A DNA stretch of 6,059 nucleotides from assembly GCA_023452965.1 (NCBI GenBank), contig JAEXUU010000277.1, forward strand, positions 1 through 6,059, in the 5' to 3' direction. The notes under the pieces are model-generated. The model saw only the letters and a program-made list of their open reading frames with translations, ran no database searches and was not told where the DNA came from. The stretch comes from Pseudomonadota bacterium (GTDB lineage Bacteria > Pseudomonadota > Alphaproteobacteria > Rhizobiales > Beijerinckiaceae). Shown here one piece after another: positions 1 to 4,896 of the stretch. Both the position numbers and the translations under genes were made by a program. Positions within the stretch are counted from its first letter, which is position 1, and each line of letters begins with the position of its first letter.

Positions 1-1839
1 ATCTCCTATGAGCGGCTGAGCAAGGAACTCGCCGCCATCGCCCGCGACCACCTGCCGGGCCTCGCCTCCGCCGCCCGGCTCGCCGAAGCCAGCGCGCGCG
101 TGATCTCGGCCATGCCGGAGCTCGCCAATGCCGAGCGACGCGACGTCTATGAGCGCAGCCGGCGCGCGGTCGGCGAGCGCCTGGACGAGCTCGACCGCGT
201 CCTGGAGGAGCGCAAGCTGGGCGGCTTCGACGTGCCGGCCTTGTCGGCGGTGGCGGCCGCGATCCGCGGCAATCTCGCGGCGATCGACGCCGTCTCCGAG
301 CGCCGTTTCCCGCTCGGCGAGCGCAACCGGGCCATTGGCGAGGAGTTGCGCTGGCTCCAGGCCGATTTGCTCGACGAGATCGAGCCGCTGACCGACGACG
401 CCCGTTTCAACATCGAGACCGCCCTGGGCCAGGCCAATACGGCCGCAGTAGAAGCCGGCCGTCCGAACGCCATCCGCGAGGAGACGCGCAAGAGCGAAGC
501 GTTGATGACGCTGAACGCCCAGGCGAACCTGATCGTCGGGCTCTTCGGCCGCCTCGGCGCGGTACGGACCCGTGAAGACATGGAGCAGACCGGCCATGTC
601 ATCGGAGAAGCCGTCGACCAGCTCGAAGTCGAAGCCAAGGCCCTCGCCGGCTGGGCCGACACCATCACCGTCAGGCAGATCACCCAGCGCCTGATCGGCC
701 TCGCCGACACGACGAACGGCCTGCCCGGGATCAAACGGGCCGAACTGGCCGCGCTGGCCGACGCGCAGCGGCTGATCTTCGAGAGCCGGCGCCTCGTCAC
801 CGAGCTCGGCACGCTTGTCTCGCAGGAAGTCCAGCGCACCGAGGCCGTGGCGAAGGCCGCCGCCGAGCGCTCGGCCGAAGCGATCCTGCTTGGGCGCAAC
901 CTCCTGCTGGCGATCGCCGCCGCCTCGCTGCTCGGGGCGCTGCTGATCGGCTGGTTCTATGTTCGGCGCCATCTCGTGGCGCGCCTGCGTGTCCTCACCG
1001 AGGCCGCAACCAGCATCGCCAGCGGCCAGTCCTCCGCCGTCCTGCCCAAGGCCGGCAATGACGAGCTCGGCGATCTCGCCCGCGCGCTCGCGGTCTTCCG
1101 CCAGACGCGCGACGACCTGATCCAGGCCGCCAAGCTCGCGGCCCTCGGCCAGATGGCGGCGGGGCTCAGCCATGAGCTCAATCAGCCGCTCGCGGCTATC
1201 CGCTCGCATGCCCATAACGGTGCGCTGCTGCTCGAACGCGACCGGCCGGAGGACGCCCGCCAGGCTCTCGCCCGGATCCAGGCGCTGACGACCCGCGCCG
1301 CCGAGCTGATCGCGCATCTGCGGCGCTTCGCCCGCAAGCCCGGTGTCGTGCTCGCGCCGGTCGAGGTCGGCGACGTCGTCGAAACCGCGCTCTCACTGTT
1401 CGAGCCACGGCTCGAGGCCGAAGGCGTGACGCTGAAGCGCGAACTGCCGTCGAGCCGGCTCTACGTCCACGCCGAGGAGATCCGGCTGGAGCAGGTGCTG
1501 GTCAACCTCGTCGCCAACGCGCTCGACGCCGTCGCCGGCCGCCCTGGCGCGACGCTGACGATCGGCGCGCGGCGGCGCGGCCGCAGCGTCGAGCTCTGGG
1601 TCGAGGATAGCGGCCCCGGCATCGACCGCCCGCATCTGGAGCGGATCTTCGACCCGTTCTTCACGACCAAGCCGGTCGGCTCCGGCCTCGGTCTCGGCCT
1701 CTCGCTTTCCTACAACATCATCAAGGATTTGGGCGGCACCCTCGCCGTGGCGGAAACAGGGCCGAAGGGCACGCGCTTCCTGATCACGCTCGAGGGCACG
1801 ACCACCCATGTCATGGCCCCATTGGATACGAACGCATGA
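1..1839 (+). CDS. Sensor histidine kinase, PgtB/DctB-type, 5'-truncated by window edge
   Basis: Inner-membrane two-component sensor kinase. The frame is open from base 1 to the TGA at 1837-1839, so 612 residues are visible and the start lies upstream; the GTG at 100 is internal. Fragment residues 1-297 are a long, mostly helical, Leu/Ala/Glu-rich region without recognisable PAS or Cache motifs, resembling TorS/PgtB-type periplasmic helical bundles. A membrane helix follows at about 299-320, then a HAMP linker at about 321-375. The kinase core has the DctB-family H-box GLSHELNQPLAAIRS with phospho-accepting His391. The N-box NLVANALDA (Asn502, Asn506), G1 box EDSGPGI (Asp536), F-box FDPFF (550-554) and G2 box GSGLGLGLSL (560 onward) form an intact HATPase domain. 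All catalytic motifs are present, so it should be active. The first membrane helix and N-terminus are missing from view. It overlaps the response regulator by four bases, marking a cognate pair. The ligand is unknown; a periplasmic binding-protein partner is inferred. Confidence 0.95.
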   Translation: MSYERLSKELAAIARDHLPGLASAARLAEASARVISAMPELANAERRDVYERSRRAVGERLDELDRVLEERKLGGFDVPALSAVAAAIRGNLAAIDAVSERRFPLGERNRAIGEELRWLQADLLDEIEPLTDDARFNIETALGQANTAAVEAGRPNAIREETRKSEALMTLNAQANLIVGLFGRLGAVRTREDMEQTGHVIGEAVDQLEVEAKALAGWADTITVRQITQRLIGLADTTNGLPGIKRAELAALADAQRLIFESRRLVTELGTLVSQEVQRTEAVAKAAAERSAEAILLGRNLLLAIAAASLLGALLIGWFYVRRHLVARLRVLTEAATSIASGQSSAVLPKAGNDELGDLARALAVFRQTRDDLIQAAKLAALGQMAAGLSHELNQPLAAIRSHAHNGALLLERDRPEDARQALARIQALTTRAAELIAHLRRFARKPGVVLAPVEVGDVVETALSLFEPRLEAEGVTLKRELPSSRLYVHAEEIRLEQVLVNLVANALDAVAGRPGATLTIGARRRGRSVELWVEDSGPGIDRPHLERIFDPFFTTKPVGSGLGLGLSLSYNIIKDLGGTLAVAETGPKGTRFLITLEGTTTHVMAPLDTNA

Positions 1840-3185
1840 GCGCCCCGAAGGTCATCCTCGTCGATGACGACGCCGAGGTTCTCGAAGCCTGGCGTCTGAC
1901 GCTGGAACTCGATGGTTTCGAGGTCGTCGCCAAGCGCTCCGGCGATGCTGCACTCGCACTGCTGAACCGCGACAGCGCGGCCGTCCTCGTCAGCGATGTC
2001 CGGATGCCCGGCCGCGACGGCTTCGGGCTGCTGGCGGCGGTGACCGCAATCGACGCCGAAATTCCGGTCGTGCTGATCACCGGCCATGCGGACGTGCCGA
2101 TGGCGGTGAAGGCGATCCGCGACGGCGCCTGGGATTTCGTCGAGAAGCCGGCCGACCCCGTGCTGCTGATCGAGACGGTGAGGCGCGCCAGCGAGTATCG
2201 CCGGCTGATCATCGAGAACCGCTCGCTGCGCGCCGGCGTCACGCCGGAAGACCCCTGGGCCGCCCGGCTGGTCGGTAACTCACCGGCCATCGCCAAGCTG
2301 CGCGGGCGTCTGGCGCTTCTCGCCGATGCCGACACTGACGTGCTTCTCTTCGGCGAGACGGGTACCGGCAAGGAGGTCGCTGCGCGCGCCCTGCACGATC
2401 TCGGCAAGCGCGGTAAGGGCCGCTTCGTCGCCGTGAACTGCGGCGCCATCCCCGAGACCATGATCGAAAGCGAGCTCTTCGGCCACGAGGCCGGCGCCTT
2501 CACCGGCGCCCGCGAGCGCCGGATCGGCAAGATCGAGCATGCCAGCGGCGGCACGCTCTTCCTCGACGAGATCGAATCCATGCCGATGGCGGCGCAGGTC
2601 CGCCTGCTGCGTGCCCTGCAGGAGCGCCGTATCGAGCGGCTCGGCTCCAATCGCGAGATCGCCGTCGACATCCGCATCGTCGCTGCGACCAAGGCCGACC
2701 TCGCTGCCCTCGCCAAGACCGGCGGCTTCCGCGAGGACCTGGTCTACCGGCTCAATGTCGTGACCTTGCGCCTGCCGCCGCTGCGCGACCGGCGCGAGGA
2801 CATTCCGATGCTGTTCCGGCACTTCCTGGCGCTGGCGGCAGCGCGCGTCGGCCGCTCCGCGCCACCGCTCGGGCGCGATCTTCTGCAGCGCCTGTCGCGG
2901 CAGGACTGGCCCGGCAATGTCCGCGAGTTGCGCAATGCCGCCGAACGCAGCCTGCTCGGCATGGACGAGGAGTTCGAGGACGCCACCGTCGCCGCGCCCG
3001 GCGGTGTCGAGCGCACGCTGGAGGAGGAGATCGCGCTGGCGGAGGCCGAGGCCATAGGCGCCGCGCTGAAGCGTCATGGCGGGCGCATCGGCATCACCGC
3101 CGCAGCCCTCGGCATCACCCGCAAGACGCTCTACCTGAAGATGCGGCGCTACGGGCTCGGCGGCTCCGCCGCACTCGCCGACTGA
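1836..3185 (+). CDS. Sigma-54-dependent response regulator, PgtA/DctD-type (NtrC family)
   Basis: Cytoplasmic transcription activator of 449 residues, the usual length for the NtrC/DctD family. The receiver domain spans about 4-120, with acidic pocket Asp10-Asp12, phospho-acceptor Asp54 (in SDVRMPG), Thr82 and Lys104. The AAA+ sigma-54 interaction domain spans about 145-375: Walker A GETGTGKE (173-180), GAFTGA loop (220-225), Walker [11 protein letters not shown] (238-247), putative arginine-finger segment [11 protein letters not shown] (298-308) and WPGNVREL (358-365). A Fis-type helix-turn-helix lies at about 416-437 ([20 protein letters not shown]). The intact GAFTGA motif means it can remodel sigma-54 holoenzyme. 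The ATG at 1836 is placed by the receiver alignment and by the ATGA overlap with the kinase stop. No strong Shine-Dalgarno precedes it, which suggests translational coupling. The likely target is the sigma-54 promoter starting about 150 bases after its stop codon, in front of the binding-protein gene. Family assignment is secure; the specific PgtA-like role is inferred from gene order. Confidence 0.97.
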   Translation: MSAPKVILVDDDAEVLEAWRLTLELDGFEVVAKRSGDAALALLNRDSAAVLVSDVRMPGRDGFGLLAAVTAIDAEIPVVLITGHADVPMAVKAIRDGAWDFVEKPADPVLLIETVRRASEYRRLIIENRSLRAGVTPEDPWAARLVGNSPAIAKLRGRLALLADADTDVLLFGETGTGKEVAARALHDLGKRGKGRFVAVNCGAIPETMIESELFGHEAGAFTGARERRIGKIEHASGGTLFLDEIESMPMAAQVRLLRALQERRIERLGSNREIAVDIRIVAATKADLAALAKTGGFREDLVYRLNVVTLRLPPLRDRREDIPMLFRHFLALAAARVGRSAPPLGRDLLQRLSRQDWPGNVRELRNAAERSLLGMDEEFEDATVAAPGGVERTLEEEIALAEAEAIGAALKRHGGRIGITAAALGITRKTLYLKMRRYGLGGSAALAD

Positions 3186-3188
3186 GCG

Positions 3189-3203
3189 GCCCGGTTACCG
3201 GGC
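3189..3203. promoter_or_regulatory. GTTACCG site 1: perfect palindrome, candidate activator site
   Basis: GCCCGGT-T-ACCGGGC is a perfect 15-base palindrome starting three bases after the regulator's stop codon. It contains GTTACCG (3194-3200) and shares the 9-mer GGTTACCGG with site 3. Its 7-mer centre lies about 164 bases upstream of the predicted sigma-54 transcription start. As RNA it could also form a short hairpin, but no T-run follows, so an intrinsic terminator is unlikely. Its role as a regulator binding site is inferred from repetition and position. Confidence 0.45.
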
Positions 3204-3219
3204 GCGGGCCACCGCGCTC

Positions 3220-3236
3220 ATGTTACCGAGATGACC
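3220..3236. promoter_or_regulatory. GTTACCG site 2: candidate activator site
   Basis: ATGTTACCGAGATGACC contains GTTACCG (3222-3228). Aligned without gaps to the 16-base palindrome of site 3, bases 3221-3236 match at 11 of 16 positions, so it looks like a decayed copy with one good half (GTTAC) and one weak half (TGACC). It shares ATGTTACCG with site 4 in reverse orientation. Its centre is about 136 bases upstream of the predicted start. Function is inferred. Confidence 0.45.
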
Positions 3237-3253
3237 CATCGGCCCCGCCGGCA

Positions 3254-3269
3254 GGTTACCGGAGTAACC
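3254..3269. promoter_or_regulatory. GTTACCG site 3: dyad GGTTAC-N4-GTAACC, candidate activator site
   Basis: GGTTACCGGAGTAACC is a perfect inverted repeat with 6-base arms and a 4-base centre (CGGA). This is the shape expected for a dimeric Fis-type helix-turn-helix of an NtrC-family activator. It is the best-formed dyad of the four-site array, centred about 100 bases upstream of the predicted sigma-54 start, inside the normal range for upstream activator sequences. The assignment to the adjacent response regulator is inferred. Confidence 0.55.
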
Positions 3270-3284
3270 CCGGAATTGGACCCA

Positions 3285-3295
3285 TCCGGTAACAT
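3285..3295. promoter_or_regulatory. GTTACCG site 4 (reverse orientation), candidate activator half-site
   Basis: CGGTAAC at 3287-3293 is the reverse complement of the GTTACCG word. Read in reverse it shares GTTACCGGA with site 3 and ATGTTACCG with site 2. There is no matching second half, so it may be a half-site. Its centre is about 71 bases upstream of the predicted start, the closest of the four to the promoter. Function is inferred. Confidence 0.4.
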
Positions 3296-3321
3296 CCCGT
3301 CGGATTCCCGAATGGATTCAA

Positions 3322-3342
3322 CGATGCCCATGGTTGGCATCG
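3322..3342. repeat. Inverted repeat overlapping the -24 element
   Basis: CGATGCC (3322-3328) and GGCATCG (3336-3342) are perfect 7-base inverted arms around a 7-base spacer. The right arm covers the GG of the -24 box. It could be an operator for a repressor that blocks sigma-54 polymerase, or coincidence. Only the symmetry is seen; function is speculative. Confidence 0.35.
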
Positions 3343-3350
3343 CAGTTGCT
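3334..3350 (+). promoter_or_regulatory. Sigma-54 (-24/-12) promoter of the importer operon
   Basis: TTGGCATCGCAGTTGCT matches the sigma-54 consensus TGGCAC-N5-TTGCA closely. It has GG (3336-3337) and GC (3348-3349) with exactly ten bases between them, TGGCA in the -24 block and TTGC in the -12 block. Taking C3349 as -12 puts transcription start near 3361, giving a leader of about 45 bases before the ATG at 3406. Its position just downstream of a gene for a sigma-54 activator with an intact GAFTGA loop, and downstream of the GTTACCG array, supports it strongly. Transcription should depend on RpoN and the phosphorylated regulator. Confidence 0.82.
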
Positions 3351-3394
3351 GTCCAGGACGTATCGGCCTCGACGTCGAGCTGAAGAAACTGTCC

Positions 3395-3401
3395 TGGAGG
3401 A
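3395..3401 (+). promoter_or_regulatory. Ribosome binding site deciding the binding-protein start
   Basis: TGGAGGA, with GGAGG at 3396-3400, sits five bases before the ATG at 3406. It fixes the start there rather than at in-frame upstream codons such as the TTG at 3334, which lies within the sigma-54 promoter and upstream of the predicted transcription start. Confidence 0.85.
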
Positions 3402-3405
3402 AACC

Positions 3406-4743
3406 ATGCTCAATCGCAGGGCCGCGCTGGCGGCCACCCTCGGTCTTTCGCTGAGCGCGTCGTTCGCGACGATCGCCGTCGCCCAGGCGCCCGCCGGCAA
3501 GGTCACCGTCGTCACTTCCTTCTCCAAGGACGTCACCGACCCCATCAAGAAGGCCTTCGAGAAGGCGGTTCCCGGCGTCACCCTCGAGGTCCAGAACCGC
3601 AACACCAATGCCGGCGTGAAATACGTCGAGGAGACCAAGGCCAACAACCAGGTCGACCTGTTCTGGGCCTCGGCGCCCGACGCCTTCGAGGTGCTGAAGG
3701 GCAAGAAACTGCTCACCGCCTACAAGCCCAAGGCGGCCGGCATCCCCGAGAAGATCGGCTCCTATCCGATCAACGATCCGCAGGGCTTCTATTTCGGCTT
3801 CGCGGCCTCCGGCTACGGCATCATGTGGAACGACCGCTATGCCAAGGCCAACAAGCTGCCGGAGCCCAAGGACTGGCAGGATCTCGCCAAGCCGGTCTTC
3901 TACGACCACGTCTCGATCGCCTCGCCTGCCCGCTCGGGCACGACGCACCTGACCATCGAGACCATCCTCCAGGGCGAGGGCTGGGAAAATGGCTGGCGCA
4001 CCATCAAGGAGATGGCCGGCAATTTCCGCTCGATCACCGAGCGCTCCTTCGGCGTTCCCGAGGCGGTCAATTCCGGCCAGGTCGGCGTCGGCATCGTCAT
4101 CGACTTCTTCGCCTTCTCGGCCCAGGCCTCGGGCTTCCCGGTCAAGTTCGTCTATCCGAGTGTGACCACCGTGGTTCCGGCCAATGTCGGCATCATCGCC
4201 AACCCGCCGAACAAGGCCGCGGCCGAGGCCTTCATCGAGTTCCTGCTGTCGCCGACCGGCCAGGAAGTGCTGCTCGAGCCCGGCATCCGCCGCCTGCCGG
4301 TCAACCCGGCGGTCTACGCCAAGGCCGGCGCCGACTACCCCAACCCCTTCACCGATCCGCGCTTCCAGAAGATGATCGGCTTCGACGTCGACAAGTCGGA
4401 GGCCCGCACCGCCGTCCTCGACACGCTGTTCGACCAGCTGATTTCCTTCCAGCTCGACGCGCTGAAGGGCGTCACCAAGACGCTGCACGAGGTCGATGCG
4501 GCGCTCGCCAAGAAGCCCAACCCGCAGGCGAAGGCCCTCGCCGACGAAGCCCGCAAGCTGGTCGCCGCGTTGCCGGTCACCCAGATCCAGGCGGCGAGCC
4601 CCGAGCTGCGCGGCGCCTTCACCGGCGGCAAGGAGAAGGGCGCGCGCCCGGCCGAGCTCGAAGCGCAGTGGGCGAGCTTCGCCCGCGACAACTACGCCAA
4701 GGCCAAGGTCAAGGCCGAGGAAGCCCTCAAGGCGGCGAAGTAA
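3406..4743 (+). CDS. Periplasmic ABC substrate-binding protein, PgtC-like
   Basis: Predicted soluble periplasmic receptor of 445 residues for the importer encoded downstream. Residues 1-26 form a signal peptide: charged NRR, a hydrophobic Ala/Leu stretch, then AVA-QA with likely cleavage after Ala26. It looks Sec-type; the RR pair is only a weak Tat match and there is no lipobox Cys. The mature protein opens with KVTVVTSFSKDVTDPIKKAF, the first strand and helix of the type II binding-protein fold used by ferric, phosphonate and PgtC-type receptors. SGTTH (177-181) at a helix start is a plausible anion-binding loop, and SFGVPEAVNSG and VGIVIDFF (Asp233) are typical of the PgtC-like branch. I see no adjacent Tyr-Tyr pair like that used by FbpA to bind ferric iron. 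The last 80 or so residues are a helical, Lys/Ala/Glu-rich tail ending ALKAAK. The start is fixed by the signal peptide and the GGAGG site. It is first in a predicted sigma-54 operon. Ligand unknown; it may also signal to the kinase. Confidence 0.94.
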   Translation: MLNRRAALAATLGLSLSASFATIAVAQAPAGKVTVVTSFSKDVTDPIKKAFEKAVPGVTLEVQNRNTNAGVKYVEETKANNQVDLFWASAPDAFEVLKGKKLLTAYKPKAAGIPEKIGSYPINDPQGFYFGFAASGYGIMWNDRYAKANKLPEPKDWQDLAKPVFYDHVSIASPARSGTTHLTIETILQGEGWENGWRTIKEMAGNFRSITERSFGVPEAVNSGQVGVGIVIDFFAFSAQASGFPVKFVYPSVTTVVPANVGIIANPPNKAAAEAFIEFLLSPTGQEVLLEPGIRRLPVNPAVYAKAGADYPNPFTDPRFQKMIGFDVDKSEARTAVLDTLFDQLISFQLDALKGVTKTLHEVDAALAKKPNPQAKALADEARKLVAALPVTQIQAASPELRGAFTGGKEKGARPAELEAQWASFARDNYAKAKVKAEEALKAAK

Positions 4744-4758
4744 CTCGCACGACCTCCA

Positions 4759-4866
4759 CCGTCATCCCGGGCAGGCGGCGTAGCCGCGCAGTTCCGGGAT
4801 CCATCGTCGAACGCAGTTCCCTCCGATGGATCCCGGCGCTCCGCTTCGCTGCGGCCGGGATGACGG
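4759..4866. repeat. Cloverleaf-forming palindromic intergenic repeat (REP/BIME-like)
   Basis: This element fills most of the gap between binding protein and permease. The outer arms CCGTCATCCCGG (4759-4770) and CCGGGATGACGG (4855-4866) pair perfectly over 12 bases. The inner arms CCGGGATCCATCG (4794-4806) and CGATGGATCCCGG (4824-4836) pair over 13, closing a 17-base loop. Between them sit two small hairpins: GCGGC-GTA-GCCGC (4775-4787) and CCGC-TTCGCT-GCGG (4841-4854). Together they make a four-armed fold. An alternative fold exists, because ATCCCGG and CCGGGAT recur: 4764-4770 can pair with 4794-4800, and 4830-4836 with 4855-4861, giving two tandem hairpins. This resembles dispersed palindromic repeats of alphaproteobacterial genomes. 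In the transcript it would lie between two cistrons and could protect the upstream message from 3' exonucleases. There is no T-run, so full termination is unlikely. Confidence 0.82.
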
Positions 4867-4887
4867 CCCGCCCTTCGGCCGACGCTC

Positions 4888-4891
4888 AGGA
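4888..4891 (+). promoter_or_regulatory. Ribosome binding site of the permease gene
   Basis: AGGA lies five bases before the ATG at 4897 and just after the palindromic repeat. It is a moderate match and gives the permease its own initiation site, independent of the upstream cistron. Confidence 0.6.
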
Positions 4892-4896
4892 CCACC

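Noticed and set aside
100..102. GTG at 100 as the start of the histidine kinase
   Set aside because: The frame is open with kinase-like helical sequence back to base 1, and a start here would remove the first membrane helix needed for a two-pass sensor. The gene begins upstream of the window.
2273..2279. CGGTAAC inside the regulator gene as a further activator site
   Set aside because: It is a single isolated copy with no dyad, in codons for a conserved VGNS stretch at the start of the AAA+ domain, so chance is enough.
1811..2716. Long minus-strand open frame opposite the response regulator (301 codons)
   Set aside because: Its predicted protein is Ser/Arg/Ala-rich low-complexity sequence without a motif, a GC-bias shadow of the sense gene, whose domains are unmistakable.
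3189..3203. Palindrome after the regulator stop as an intrinsic terminator
   Set aside because: The stem is short with a one-base centre and no T-run follows. It fits better as one member of the GTTACCG array.
3294..3333. IHF bending site between the activator array and the promoter
   Set aside because: IHF often assists sigma-54 promoters, so I looked for WATCAA-N4-TTR on both strands, but found no convincing match.
3256..4488. Long minus-strand open frame opposite the binding-protein gene (410 codons)
   Set aside because: Composition is Gly/Asp/Arg/Leu low complexity typical of antisense frames in GC-rich genes, and it runs through the promoter region. No ribosome site or domain supports it.
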